Source: Methylophilus sp. QUAN
GTDB taxonomy: Bacteria > Pseudomonadota > Gammaproteobacteria > Burkholderiales > Methylophilaceae
Assembly: GCF_015354445.1 (NCBI RefSeq)
Contig: NZ_JADKYT010000002.1
Coordinates: 62,001-126,000, forward strand
Length of the DNA stretch: 64,000 nt
Reading direction: 5' to 3'
Positions 38,483-47,586 of the stretch are shown piece after piece (within the stretch, counting starts at the first letter, position 1; every line of letters begins with the position of its first letter). The position numbers were made by a program, and so were the translations under genes. The notes under the pieces are model-generated. The model made no database searches. It saw only the letters and a program-made list of their open reading frames with translations, and was not told the DNA's origin.

Positions 38483-40957
38483 TTAAGTCGCAGTATCCAG
38501 CAGGCCTGGTAATAGCGTTTGTATCTGCTCGGCCACTATTTTATCCGGATGACTGGCTGGCAGTTTAAGGTTTTGTGCAATATGTTCGCCCAGTCTGCGA
38601 TAACTCTCAAACTGCGATTCACTGAAAAACTGGTCTACCGTACTGTGGTGCGGAAAGCTCGGTTCCTGCAATTTGAAATTAATCAGGTCGCTGGGCTCAT
38701 CGCCCGTCAGCGAGCTTTTGATATACACCAGGTAGCCCATATGTGCCGGATCGCCATCGCCCAGGTAGTCAATGCTGCCAATCGCAAAGTGCTGTGAGCC
38801 GCATTTAAACAAGCCATATTTGCAATCATTGACCGGCAATAATGGATTGATATCTAGCCTGATGGTGATGCCGAAATCCACTTTGCATTTACGGATCGCA
38901 TTACCCAGGTCTTCAAATTCATAGCAGCCATCAGCCCCGGCATCGACAGCAACGATCAGTTTGCACCGCCTGCGTACCAGTTCATAAATACCCAGGTTTT
39001 CAAAGTGGCCACCGTCGGACAAGTATAAATAGCCAGAGGTCGAACCGGTGTTGGTGATTAACTCTTTGATCAGGTAAAACAGGTTCCAGAAGGGTGATTG
39101 CCGTTGTGGCGGGTTGCGCAGCCGCAGTTTGCAGTTAAATCGCATCAGCAGCCTGTTAAAGTAATTCTCATGCAAGGGATTGCCAAACCAGCGCCCAAGA
39201 CGCGCATTGAAAATAGTCATGATAAAGCCCATGACCGGATTGGTGTGATAACCCATATTAGGGCTGGCTGCTGCCCCGCTGGTGGATACCAAGCTACCCA
39301 GTTCCGGGCCGCCTTCGCCAGTATAGTGATAGGTGTCATACCAGACTTCGTTATCGGGTAATTTAAAACCGCAGTAATAAGGGCTAAACATAAACGAAGC
39401 CGCCTGACGCTGTTGCCAGGCCAGTTGTGAGCCATCGCTGATGTTGACAGCGGTATTCACAATATGCGTAGGCCGTTGTCCGCGCAACGAGGACATGGCG
39501 ACATCATCATTATTATCAAAGCCGGTAAAACTGTTGGGTTTACGGTGATTGTTGGTGGCACCCAGATAGCAGCGCGTCAGGCGGTTACGGTAAAAATTGT
39601 GCAATGAAAACACGTTGATATCAATGCGCCAGCTGCCGAGCACGACGATCAACAAAGCAGCCGCAAACCACAGGCCGCGATGCGGCGAAAGATACAAGCT
39701 GAAACTCAGGTAGCCAGAGACCAGCAGGATGAGTGCCACCACGATATAGGGCAGGGCTGTGGTGAATTTGCCTTTCAGGCTGTTGGGTGGCTCCGCTCCT
39801 GTCGTGCGGCTTTTACCTAGTCTGGCGGTGAAAAAAGCCAGTAACCATGAGCCAACGCCGGTCAGGCTTTTTTCCGTGGTCCCCAGACTGCCCAGCCAGT
39901 GATGAATCAGCACCGGAATATAAAGTGCGCAAGCGAACAGCGCCAGCCAGATGACACAAAACCCAATATTAATGCCGCCGATACGATGCCACCATTCACG
40001 CGTACTGACGTCTAACAGGCGTCCACTGAGACCCATGATGGCGACCAGCCCGGCAGAAATCAGGAGTGAAATCACCGGCACGCCCAAGCCTATCCAGTAG
40101 TTTGGCTGGATATGATTTGCCTCGTCATCGACCGCATACGTGGTGAATAGCTGTTGCCAGCTGGATGGTGGAATGGCCCACAGCAGCAGGCTAAATCCTA
40201 CCACCCCACACAGAAATGCCGCCACCGGGTAAAGTGCGTGGGCGCTGCCGAGGCAGTTGCGGCGACTGAAGTAGAATGAGCTGGCCAGGCTGATTAATGC
40301 CAGGACGATGCCTGTTTTACCCGTGACCGTTTGTGCGGTATTTGCAAACAGTTGTCGTAACAGCTCGCTATCCAGTGTGAATGCGGGTAGCAAGGTGCCC
40401 TGTATGTCTGAGTGGCTGAAAAAGATCACAGACATCATCAAGACGATGAGCACGCAGAGTAGCAGCACCTGGTTGAGCAGCGTATTAGCCATCCATTGTG
40501 CGAGGGCAGCCAGGGTGTCGCCCGTGAATAAACCGGTTTTGGGTGTCAGGTAGTTGCTATAACTGCGTAACCAGAGAATCGCTTTTTCAGTGGCAGTGAG
40601 CTGGCGCGCGACGGGACTTTGCGGCTGTGTGGATAACACCAGTTCGGCCTGTACAGTATTGACATGATTACTGTGTTTGATCAGGCTGGAAAACCAGGCG
40701 CCAATATATCCACCGCCAGAGACGGTTGAAAGATAGTCGAATTTGTTGAGCAGGCCTTTTTTTGCCAGGCCCTGCAGGATACCGAGGTTGAGCGTGGCAC
40801 TGCGGATGCCCCCACCAGAAAAGGCCAGGCCAATCAGGTTTTCACGATGAATGTCCTGGCGCAAATGTGCCATGCCCCGCATTTCCGCATCCAGCACGGC
40901 TTCAAAAGAATGCGTTTTATGCGGGTCGGTTTCTGCTGCCTGGTCGGTCGGGTGCAT
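38483..40957 (-). CDS. Multi-spanning patatin-like phospholipase
   Basis: This is about 824 residues. The start at 40957 has a good AGGGAG ribosome-binding site; in-frame codons further upstream lack one. The patatin oxyanion loop is GGGIRS (48-53), the nucleophile Ser80 lies in STVSGGGYIG, and the catalytic Asp648 is in LSDGGHFENLGIYEL. Between Ser and Asp lie about eight hydrophobic segments (roughly residues 145-480), so the hydrolase fold would have to assemble around a large membrane domain. Substrate is presumably a membrane lipid. Operon with the PhoD-like gene. Confidence 0.88.
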   Translation of the reverse strand: MHPTDQAAETDPHKTHSFEAVLDAEMRGMAHLRQDIHRENLIGLAFSGGGIRSATLNLGILQGLAKKGLLNKFDYLSTVSGGGYIGAWFSSLIKHSNHVNTVQAELVLSTQPQSPVARQLTATEKAILWLRSYSNYLTPKTGLFTGDTLAALAQWMANTLLNQVLLLCVLIVLMMSVIFFSHSDIQGTLLPAFTLDSELLRQLFANTAQTVTGKTGIVLALISLASSFYFSRRNCLGSAHALYPVAAFLCGVVGFSLLLWAIPPSSWQQLFTTYAVDDEANHIQPNYWIGLGVPVISLLISAGLVAIMGLSGRLLDVSTREWWHRIGGINIGFCVIWLALFACALYIPVLIHHWLGSLGTTEKSLTGVGSWLLAFFTARLGKSRTTGAEPPNSLKGKFTTALPYIVVALILLVSGYLSFSLYLSPHRGLWFAAALLIVVLGSWRIDINVFSLHNFYRNRLTRCYLGATNNHRKPNSFTGFDNNDDVAMSSLRGQRPTHIVNTAVNISDGSQLAWQQRQAASFMFSPYYCGFKLPDNEVWYDTYHYTGEGGPELGSLVSTSGAAASPNMGYHTNPVMGFIMTIFNARLGRWFGNPLHENYFNRLLMRFNCKLRLRNPPQRQSPFWNLFYLIKELITNTGSTSGYLYLSDGGHFENLGIYELVRRRCKLIVAVDAGADGCYEFEDLGNAIRKCKVDFGITIRLDINPLLPVNDCKYGLFKCGSQHFAIGSIDYLGDGDPAHMGYLVYIKSSLTGDEPSDLINFKLQEPSFPHHSTVDQFFSESQFESYRRLGEHIAQNLKLPASHPDKIVAEQIQTLLPGLLDTAT

Positions 40958-41124
40958 GGCAATCTCCCTGAGCATCTTGTTGATATTATTTAACACATGG
41001 TATCTCCGTATCAAATAAGTGACAACACCTGGTCGATGGCATGTATCGACGATAGGTGAAATTGGCATGGGCGTTGTAATTTATGAGAGGATGTCGGCTG
41101 ATAGGTAATTAGGAGTGGTGGCTG

Positions 41125-42003
41125 ATGTGGATGAATAAAGCGATGAAGTGCCTGACGCGCGGGCTATGGCTGAGTGCCACGGTGTTTTTATGGCTGGGCC
41201 AGCAGGCCTGTGCTGCCGAAAAAAGCTTGTTCTGGCAGCTCGAGTCCCCAGCCGGGCAGGTGAGTTACCTGTTTGGGACCATGCACACAGACGACAATCG
41301 TGTCACGGATTTCTCCCCTGCGGTGTTGCAGGCGCTTAAACAGGTGGATGCGTTTATGCTCGAAGTAGCAGATGCACCACCAGCATCTTTGTTGCAATTG
41401 CCACAGGGTAGCCTGAAACAATACTTGTCAGAAGCTGAGCTGGATAAAGTCGCCAGTCTGGCCGAAATGCATGTGATCCCGATGGAGCGGGTCCTCAACA
41501 TGAAGCCGTGGTTGCTGGCGGTGATGTTTGACCTGCCCAAGCCACAAACACCGTTCGCGCAGGACTTTTTACTCAAAGCCAAGGCGGAAGAACTGGATAA
41601 ACAGGTGTTGGGCCTGGAAAGTGCACAAGAGCATTTTGGCGTCATGGATGGCATGACGCTGGACGAGCAATTGTTGATGTTACGTGCGGTGCTCAAACGT
41701 AGCCAGAAGCAAAAGGAGAGTGATTTTGAACGGTTGATGAAGGCTTACTTGGCTGGAGATGCCGACCAGGTGGCCAATATGGATGACGCCATGACACGCG
41801 GCATCTTGCCTGCGGCATTGTGGCAGCGTATGCGGGTGAAGTTGCTGGATGAGCGCAATGTGGTGATGGCCGCACGCAGTATCGACCAGGCCAGGCAGCG
41901 CCCGGTATTTATTGCCGTTGGCGCAGCGCATCTGGCCGGGCAGAATGGCTTGTTGCAAGCGTTTAAACAAGCCGGGTTTAAACTCACATCGTTGAAGAAA
42001 TAA
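41125..42003 (+). CDS. TraB/GumN family protein
   Basis: This is 292 residues with a signal peptide (cleavage near QACAAEK). The TraB/GumN (ChaN-like, Tiki) motifs are SYLFGTMHTDD near residue 45 and the terminal FIAVGAAHLAGQNGLLQAF. Related eukaryotic Tiki proteins are metalloproteases; bacterial members are poorly studied. It has an AGGAG ribosome-binding site and is periplasmic by prediction. It is divergent from the patatin operon. Confidence 0.88.
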   Translation: MWMNKAMKCLTRGLWLSATVFLWLGQQACAAEKSLFWQLESPAGQVSYLFGTMHTDDNRVTDFSPAVLQALKQVDAFMLEVADAPPASLLQLPQGSLKQYLSEAELDKVASLAEMHVIPMERVLNMKPWLLAVMFDLPKPQTPFAQDFLLKAKAEELDKQVLGLESAQEHFGVMDGMTLDEQLLMLRAVLKRSQKQKESDFERLMKAYLAGDADQVANMDDAMTRGILPAALWQRMRVKLLDERNVVMAARSIDQARQRPVFIAVGAAHLAGQNGLLQAFKQAGFKLTSLKK

Positions 42004-42026
42004 GGCAGTTGCAATCCCACGCGGCT

Positions 42027-42503
42027 TTACGTACGGTGAGGGCTGGCCTCTTGTGCAATACGCGTAATGTGCGCGACGAAATCTGCATCTTCACCAACCA
42101 GTAACCGCGGTAAATGCTGGCGGAAATCTTCACGCAGGCACCACTCGCGCATATAGTCCTCCCAGGACATCCAGCGCCGCAGGCGCTTGCCGCGCATGTC
42201 GGGGTCATAAGTGAGCAAATAGGCGCGTTCAAACAGTGAAATCAGGATTTCAAATAGCACCAGTTTGCGCTCTTCCTGGTCTGCCGTCATGGGCATGGGG
42301 TCTCTTTGTGAGCGTAATTGCAGGTCAGGATAGGCCATGACCAGTTTAAGGAAGTCAGTATAGTTATCTGCCAGCAATTGGTAGACTTCTTCATCTTCAT
42401 TTTCACGTTCTTTACGCTGTTCCAGCACAAAGGTGAGAATGGCGAGTGGCAAACCGACGACGGTGACGATGTAGCTCAGTAATTCCCAGGTAGCGATGGT
42501 CAT
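42027..42503 (-). CDS. Membrane-anchored protein of unknown function
   Basis: This is 158 residues. One N-terminal transmembrane segment (about 7-26) is followed by a charged helical domain with RKERENEDEEVYQLL, FERAYLLTYDP and RWMSWEDYMREWCLREDFRQHLP. The pattern is common in small proteobacterial membrane proteins but has no established function. It lies 25 bases downstream of the CheY-like regulator gene in the same direction and may be co-transcribed. Confidence 0.7.
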   Translation of the reverse strand: MTIATWELLSYIVTVVGLPLAILTFVLEQRKERENEDEEVYQLLADNYTDFLKLVMAYPDLQLRSQRDPMPMTADQEERKLVLFEILISLFERAYLLTYDPDMRGKRLRRWMSWEDYMREWCLREDFRQHLPRLLVGEDADFVAHITRIAQEASPHRT

Positions 42504-42528
42504 GTCGGTTTGCGAGAGGAGATGAGGG

Positions 42529-42909
42529 TTAGTTCAACGCATTTGCATGTTGCTGGATCACATCCATGCACTCATCAAATTGCAGGGACTTGTCAAAAAA
42601 GTACTCAACGCCCATGTTATGCGCCAGGTTGCGGTAATAGCTATTGCCGTGGTTGGTCAGCATAACGATGTCAGGGGCTTTAAACGGATAGCCCTGCTGG
42701 CGGGTGTGGCGCACCACATCAAAGCCCGTGCCTTTGGCTAACTCAATGTCTAGCACGATCATGTCGTATTGCCTTGCATTGAGCAAATCAATGGCTTCGT
42801 CACTGGTGGTGGCGATATCCCTGACATCCAGTTGGTCACAGTCATGCAACATCTCGACGATGACATCACGAATCAGTGCGGAATCTTCAACTAACAATAA
42901 TCTATACAT
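42529..42909 (-). CDS. Single-domain response regulator (CheY-like)
   Basis: This is 126 residues consisting only of a receiver domain: acidic residues in LLVEDSALIRD, phospho-acceptor Asp54 (IVLDIELAKG), Thr in VMLTNHG and the Lys in FFDKSLQ. It has no output domain, so it would act by protein contact. It lies between a NarL-type regulator gene and a membrane-protein gene, all minus strand, and could share the CHASE3 kinase at 44912. Confidence 0.9.
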   Translation of the reverse strand: MYRLLLVEDSALIRDVIVEMLHDCDQLDVRDIATTSDEAIDLLNARQYDMIVLDIELAKGTGFDVVRHTRQQGYPFKAPDIVMLTNHGNSYYRNLAHNMGVEYFFDKSLQFDECMDVIQQHANALN

Positions 42910-42993
42910 GACGGTTTAACCAGTGACTGATGTCCAATAAAGGGTTAACACAGGCTGCTTGGCGGTTATATTCATGCGTTCAATCGTATCGGC

Positions 42994-43626
42994 TTAATTA
43001 AGCAAACCGTATTTGATGGCATAGTAGGTCAAGTCAGCATTCGATTTCATGGCCATTTTTTCCAGGATGCGGCTACGGTAAGTGCTTACCGTTTTAATAC
43101 TGATAAATAATTCATCTGCAATCGCGGTTGGCGTTTGGCCGGTGGCCAGTTTAACGAAGACCTGGAACTCACGGTCAGACAAGGTCTCGTGCAATTGCTT
43201 CTCTGAGGGGTGGCTGAGTTCGTTGGTCATCAGCTCGGCCAGTTCAGCGGAAATGTAGCGCTTGCCGGCAGAGACGGTGCGAATCGCCAGGATAATCTCA
43301 TCCGAGTCTGCATTTTTGGTTAAATAGCCCTTGCAACCATTACGCATTAAATTCAAGGCATATTGATCCTCTGCATAACCACTCAGTACCAGCACGGGTA
43401 GGTTGGGGGCCACATGTTTCAATTCATGCAGGGTATCCACCCCGTTTTTGTCCGGCATGGAAATATCGAGCACCATGGCATCATATTCGTTTTTGCGTAC
43501 CAACTGGATCGCTTCTGCCCCGGATGAGGCTTCCCCCGTCACTTGCAGATCCGTTTCCAGCTCGATCAGGTTACGTAAACCATCACGTACAATGCTGTGA
43601 TCATCTACCAAAAGAATTCTTTTCAT
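42994..43626 (-). CDS. NarL/LuxR-family response regulator
   Basis: This is 210 residues. The receiver domain has Asp8/Asp9, phospho-acceptor Asp54 (VLDISMPDKNG) and KGYLTKNADSDE; the C-terminal LuxR helix-turn-helix is TLSDREFQVFVKLATGQ...KTVSTYRSRILEKM. It likely pairs with the HisKA_3 kinase at 44912-46342, which is encoded on the other side of two membrane-protein genes. Probable targets include the adjacent stress-type genes (inference). Confidence 0.92.
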   Translation of the reverse strand: MKRILLVDDHSIVRDGLRNLIELETDLQVTGEASSGAEAIQLVRKNEYDAMVLDISMPDKNGVDTLHELKHVAPNLPVLVLSGYAEDQYALNLMRNGCKGYLTKNADSDEIILAIRTVSAGKRYISAELAELMTNELSHPSEKQLHETLSDREFQVFVKLATGQTPTAIADELFISIKTVSTYRSRILEKMAMKSNADLTYYAIKYGLLN

Positions 43627-43662
43627 GCGGTTCTCTTAAACTTATTAGTCAGGGTTAAGGGT

Positions 43663-44145
43663 TTAATTTGCAGGTTTTGCGCCATCATTGTCTGGCGCGG
43701 CAGCCGCGTCTGTTTGTTCTGCGGGTGCCATTTCTTTTCTAAACAACCGCCAGTCCTGGCTAATCATGGCCAGGGAGTCTGCAAACAGCGGTTTTTTGTG
43801 CCAGATGGCACGTACGGAAATAAAAGCAATCGTACCGATAATGGTTGGCACCAGCATGGCCAGGCCAAGAATCAAGGAGCGGTGTGGATGCTCCCACAAG
43901 AGGGAAAACAGCCACATCAAGCCAAGTAAACCGGTGAAAATGAACATGCTAAACACCACCAGCATGCCTACCATGCTGGTGGCTAAGCGTTCAGTTTCCT
44001 CGAGAAAGTCCTGTTTTAATTGTTGCGCACGATCTTCCGTGTAATCGGCCACGTGATGACGCAGATTGAAAAAACTACCTTTCAATGCGCTCACTTTGCG
44101 ATTTAAAAACAAAACAGCGGCAAATTTCAAGAGGTTTACCCACAT
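43663..44145 (-). CDS. Phage-holin-superfamily / YqjE-like membrane protein
   Basis: This is 160 residues. Two adjacent transmembrane segments (about residues 58-82 and 88-112) are preceded by a helical segment with ADYTEDRAQQLKQDFLEETERLA. This fits the YqjE/holin 3-6 superfamily, whose members in proteobacteria usually lie next to ElaB/YqjD genes, as here (12 bases downstream of one). Despite the family name there is no sign of a prophage. Likely an inner-membrane stress-related protein. Confidence 0.82.
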   Translation of the reverse strand: MWVNLLKFAAVLFLNRKVSALKGSFFNLRHHVADYTEDRAQQLKQDFLEETERLATSMVGMLVVFSMFIFTGLLGLMWLFSLLWEHPHRSLILGLAMLVPTIIGTIAFISVRAIWHKKPLFADSLAMISQDWRLFRKEMAPAEQTDAAAAPDNDGAKPAN

Positions 44146-44157
44146 AGCTTTCCTTGC

Positions 44158-44574
44158 TTATTCACGACGTTTGGTGCCCAACAGGTATCCTATCAGCAAA
44201 CCGACACCAGCGGCTACCAGCACGGTGCCCAATGGATGCTCCTGCACGGTATCTGCGGTCTTGTCTTTGATGGAGTGATAAGTGTCGCTGACTTCGCGCT
44301 GCACCTGCTCTTTGACACGGCTCGCTTTTGAACTCAAGTTAGAGGCCAGTGCCGCGGCATTTTCTTCATTGGTTAAGCGGTCAATATTGCTTTTCAAGGT
44401 ATGAATCAGTTCCTTTGCCTTGTCCTGTGTATTGTCTGCGGTGTCATTGACGGCATCCAGCAACTCATTGGCAGTTGATTTTACCTGCGCAGCGATTTGC
44501 TCAATGGCCTGGTCAGAGTGTTTGGCCAAACGATCGGTCGTGTTCTCAACATTGTCTTTTGAAAAATTAAACAT
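44158..44574 (-). CDS. ElaB/YqjD/DUF883 family membrane-anchored protein
   Basis: This is 138 residues. A long amphipathic helical region (residues about 1-108) ends in a C-terminal anchor LGTVLVAAGVGLLIGYLLG, the hallmark of ElaB/YqjD proteins. In E. coli these tail-anchored proteins bind stationary-phase ribosomes at the inner membrane and are stress induced. It is the first gene of the pair with the holin-superfamily gene, and has an AGGAGT ribosome-binding site. Confidence 0.88.
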   Translation of the reverse strand: MFNFSKDNVENTTDRLAKHSDQAIEQIAAQVKSTANELLDAVNDTADNTQDKAKELIHTLKSNIDRLTNEENAAALASNLSSKASRVKEQVQREVSDTYHSIKDKTADTVQEHPLGTVLVAAGVGLLIGYLLGTKRRE

Positions 44575-44911
44575 TTTGAAACTCCTTTTTTAAATCGTGG
44601 TTTAAATACCTATTTACAGTGTCGTCTTCAGAATCACAAATAAACCGTGATGACTGATTGGACAGTTGATTAAACGAAAAGTGTTTTCAACATGTGGCTA
44701 TCTTACCCAACAGGCCTGTCATCTCCCTATCGGCCAGCCACCGATATCAAAGTCAGAATTCTCTGACAGTACATAAATTGGTGCGTCAACACATCTTTAC
44801 GTTGCTGTTAACTCGCAACACCGCTATGATGCGACTGATGCATTGTGAACAATGCATGCAAAAAACGTTACGCCGGATTGCCTGATTTTTCAATCTTTTC
44901 ACTCAACCGCC
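44575..44911. other. Divergent control region between the ElaB-like gene and the CHASE3 kinase
   Basis: These 337 bases hold no convincing gene; open frames here lack ribosome-binding sites and recognisable products. The notable element is the palindrome at 44838-44857. Promoters for both flanking genes must lie here, but I could not assign -35/-10 boxes confidently. Confidence 0.5.
44838..44857. promoter_or_regulatory. Near-continuous palindrome upstream of the CHASE3 kinase gene
   Basis: ATGCATTGT-GA-ACAATGCAT is a perfect 9-bp inverted repeat with a 2-base centre, 55 bases before the likely start at 44912. It has operator symmetry for a dimeric regulator. It overlaps the alternative start at 44852, which argues for the later start. 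Confidence 0.45.
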
Positions 44912-46342
44912 ATGCAAAAAGTCAGAACCACCCTTATCGCCCTGCTTGATCGACTGGAGAAAATCAGTGATACCTTTGGCGGTAACACGGTGGCTTTGCT
45001 CACGGTGAGCCTGATGCTGGCAGCGGCCATGCTGGTGGTGAATGACCGTTTTATCGTCACCACGCGTGAAAAAACCGATGTGTTAGCCATGCTAGACCAG
45101 TTGCTGTTCGAAACTTCGAAAACCCAGTCTGACCTGGCCATCGCTGAAAGTGCGCAGCGCGGTTACCTGCTGACACGCTCGGAACATTATTTCCAGCCGT
45201 ATGATGATGCCACCAAGCAAATGGGCCAGCATTTACGCAATATTAATAAGTTGCTCAACCATACCAACCTGGTCAAGCATCCGGTGATACAAAACACCAT
45301 GAGCGAGCTGGTGAACAGTATTGTCAAAAAATCCGCCGAAATGAATGTGACCATTGATTTCGCCAAAAAACGCCAGTTTGATAAAGCATTGGCGGTCGTC
45401 AAGCTGGATTCAGGGGTCAAGGAAAGCCGGAATATTGAAGTCTTGTCCCGCCAGTTTGAAAAGCTGGTGCTGGATTACCGTGACGAAGTGGCCGATACGC
45501 GGGATACCACGCGCAAACTGATGCGCTGGTTTGTCATGGCTTGCCCGCTGATTTTTGTCTCATTGGTGGTGCTGGTGATTCGCCGCTTGTTACGCGAGCT
45601 GGCGGAAAAGGCCAATTTATATGTACGCCTCACCGATGAGAACGCCGAGTATGAACGCAATATCCAGCGCCTGACCACGACGGTGCAGGGCCAGGCGTTG
45701 CAGGCACAAACCAATATTGAGCATGAGCGCTATCAATTATCCCGCGAGTTGCATGACGAACTGGGCTCTTTGCTGACGGCGATCAAGATGGATATTTCGT
45801 GGGCCATCAAGCATTTGAAGGATCAGTTACCGCAAGTGACTGAAAAACTGAAGAAAACCAATCAGTATCTCGATCGTAGTATTAACTTTAAACGTGAAAT
45901 CGTACAAAACCTGCATCCGGCCATGATCAAGAGTTTTGGCCTGATTGCTTCGTTGCAGAACCTGATTGACGAGGCGAGGGTACGTAACCAGTGGCAAATG
46001 GATATCATCATGCCTGAGCAGGAAATGGCGATTAACGAGACGGTGAGCCTGATTGTCTATCGGTTGGTGCAGGAGAGTTTGAATAACTGCAGCAAATATG
46101 CCAAGGCAACTGAAGTCTCTGTGCATTTAATGCATGACGAGCAGCATATCAAATTGGAGATTGTCGATAACGGCATCGGCTTTGACCCGGAAAAACTCAC
46201 CAATAGCACGCATGGTATCAGCGGCATGTGTAACCGTGTGGAGTCGATTGGCGGGCATTATGAAATCTCCAGCGCCCCGCAACAAGGCGCCAGCACGCGT
46301 GTGCTTTTGCCTTATCTCAAGAGTGATCCTGCAGCTGCCTAA
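44912..46342 (+). CDS. CHASE3-domain sensor histidine kinase (HisKA_3 type)
   Basis: This is 476 residues from the start at 44912 (an ATG at 44852 adds 20). Transmembrane segments are near residues 26-44 and 205-223. Between them is a CHASE3 domain (LAIAESAQRGYLLTRSEHYF... LLNHTNLVKHPV), an extracytoplasmic helical sensor. The cytoplasmic part has a coiled-coil linker, phospho-acceptor His281 (LSRELHDELGSLL) and an HATPase domain (NCSKYAKA, VDNGIGFDPE, HGISGMCNRVES). The likely partner is the NarL-type regulator at 42994-43626. The signal is unknown. Confidence 0.92.
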   Translation: MQKVRTTLIALLDRLEKISDTFGGNTVALLTVSLMLAAAMLVVNDRFIVTTREKTDVLAMLDQLLFETSKTQSDLAIAESAQRGYLLTRSEHYFQPYDDATKQMGQHLRNINKLLNHTNLVKHPVIQNTMSELVNSIVKKSAEMNVTIDFAKKRQFDKALAVVKLDSGVKESRNIEVLSRQFEKLVLDYRDEVADTRDTTRKLMRWFVMACPLIFVSLVVLVIRRLLRELAEKANLYVRLTDENAEYERNIQRLTTTVQGQALQAQTNIEHERYQLSRELHDELGSLLTAIKMDISWAIKHLKDQLPQVTEKLKKTNQYLDRSINFKREIVQNLHPAMIKSFGLIASLQNLIDEARVRNQWQMDIIMPEQEMAINETVSLIVYRLVQESLNNCSKYAKATEVSVHLMHDEQHIKLEIVDNGIGFDPEKLTNSTHGISGMCNRVESIGGHYEISSAPQQGASTRVLLPYLKSDPAAA

Positions 46343-46481
46343 GTGCAGCCCAGCCTCAATGTAGGCCTATTCTGACATGACATTCAGTCGTTGGACGACT
46401 GACCTGACACACGTGGCTGATTAATATGGCAACACAAGACAGCAGAACTGTTTTGTGTAACGCGTGAAAAAGGAGACGCTC

Positions 46482-46997
46482 ATGTTAATGTCAAAATACA
46501 CACAAGCAACAATCTTTGGCGGCCTGTTGGCGACAACCATCACACTCAATGCTTTCGCATTCGATCTACAGGAAGTCCAGAATGGTGAAAAACCTTACCT
46601 GGAAGAGTTTAATACCCTGGACAAGAATGCCAATAACTCACTTACCTGGTCTGAAGTGCAGCAGGACAAAGGGGTTAAGCAACCAGATTTTAAAGCCTAT
46701 GACCATGATAAGGATGGTAGTTTGAGCTACGAAGAATATGCAGAGCTCAAAACACAGACTGGTCAAAAAGCGATTAAAGGCGCGATGTCAGATAGCTGGA
46801 TTACCACTAAAGTGAAAGCGCGCTTGCTGGAAGAAGAATCTTTGAAGTCGCTCAAAATCAGTGTCGAAACGCACAAAGGTGAAGTGCTGATTAGCGGTTT
46901 TGTTGCTGACTCAGCCCTTAAAACCAAGGCCGAGCAACTGGTGGCCAGCGTTGAAGGCGTGAAATCTGTGAAAAACGCTATCGTGGTAAAAGGCTAA
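46482..46997 (+). CDS. Periplasmic EF-hand plus BON domain protein
   Basis: This is 171 residues from the ATG at 46482, which is preceded by AAAAAGGAG; the GTG at 46464 is upstream of that site. A signal peptide (cleavage near NAFAF) is followed by two canonical EF-hand loops, DKNANNSLTWSE and DHDKDGSLSYEE, with calcium-ligand residues at loop positions 1, 3, 5, 7, 9 and 12. A BON domain follows (about 92-171: DSWITTKVKARLL...GEVLISGFVAD...VKSVKNAIVV), a phospholipid-binding fold of envelope stress proteins such as OsmY and DolP. Calcium-controlled envelope binding is an inference. Confidence 0.88.
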   Translation: MLMSKYTQATIFGGLLATTITLNAFAFDLQEVQNGEKPYLEEFNTLDKNANNSLTWSEVQQDKGVKQPDFKAYDHDKDGSLSYEEYAELKTQTGQKAIKGAMSDSWITTKVKARLLEEESLKSLKISVETHKGEVLISGFVADSALKTKAEQLVASVEGVKSVKNAIVVKG

Positions 46998-47010
46998 TAA
47001 ACACCCCCTC

Positions 47011-47052
47011 GCAAGCTACATATCCTCTCCCAAGTGCGTAGCTTGCTTTTTT
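47011..47052 (+). terminator. Intrinsic terminator after the EF-hand/BON gene
   Basis: A perfect 9-bp stem GCAAGCTAC / GTAGCTTGC with an 18-base loop is followed by six T residues. Confidence 0.8.
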
Positions 47053-47143
47053 CTTGCGGCGGGTTGTTCTTTCATGTGTTGACTGATTCATCCTCTGTAC
47101 AACTTGAACAACTCGCCACCTTATGCAACAGAAAGGAAACATC

Positions 47144-47581
47144 ATGAATAAGATGAACCGATATCTGGCAATGAGTACGATGATTGCATTATTAATGGGC
47201 GGTAGTGCCAATGCACTGGCTGCGGGTGTGCTAGCCAAAGCTGAGCCTATGTACAATTTTCTGCCTAGCGACACCGTGGTTGATAATGTGAAAAACACCT
47301 TGCAAACCAATGGTGTGGATGTGTCCAATATTCAGGTCGATGCCGATGCGCAAGGTGTAGTGCAGTTGAGCGGTGAAGTGGCCTCCAAGCAGGATGTGGA
47401 AACGGTCACCAAACTGGCCAAGCAGGCCGATGGCGTGTATGCGGTATTAGGCGCATTGCGCTATAGCACGGGTGAAGTCGTGCCAGCGCCTGTGCCAGCA
47501 GGGTTGGATCCTGTGATGGATGCGCCCGCGGCCGGGCCTGAAAGTGAGCAGCCAGAAAGCAAACAGATAGACGCGCAATGA
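47144..47581 (+). CDS. Periplasmic BON domain protein
   Basis: This is 145 residues from the ATG at 47144, preceded by AAAGGAAA. A signal peptide (cleavage near ANALAAG) leads into one BON domain (about 38-105: DTVVDNVKNTLQTNGVDVSN...GVVQLSGEVASKQDVETVTKLAKQADGVYAV), then a Pro/Ala/Glu-rich tail (PAPVPAGLDPVMDAPAAGPE). BON domains bind phospholipids and occur in osmotic-stress proteins. It is the second BON gene in a row, separated from the first by a terminator, so it has its own promoter. Confidence 0.87.
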   Translation: MNKMNRYLAMSTMIALLMGGSANALAAGVLAKAEPMYNFLPSDTVVDNVKNTLQTNGVDVSNIQVDADAQGVVQLSGEVASKQDVETVTKLAKQADGVYAVLGALRYSTGEVVPAPVPAGLDPVMDAPAAGPESEQPESKQIDAQ

Positions 47582-47586
47582 ACAGA

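Noticed and set aside
43663-44145. A holin-superfamily protein as evidence of a prophage
   Set aside because: The YqjE-type branch is a chromosomal stress-gene partner of ElaB/YqjD; no phage structural, lysis or integrase gene is nearby.
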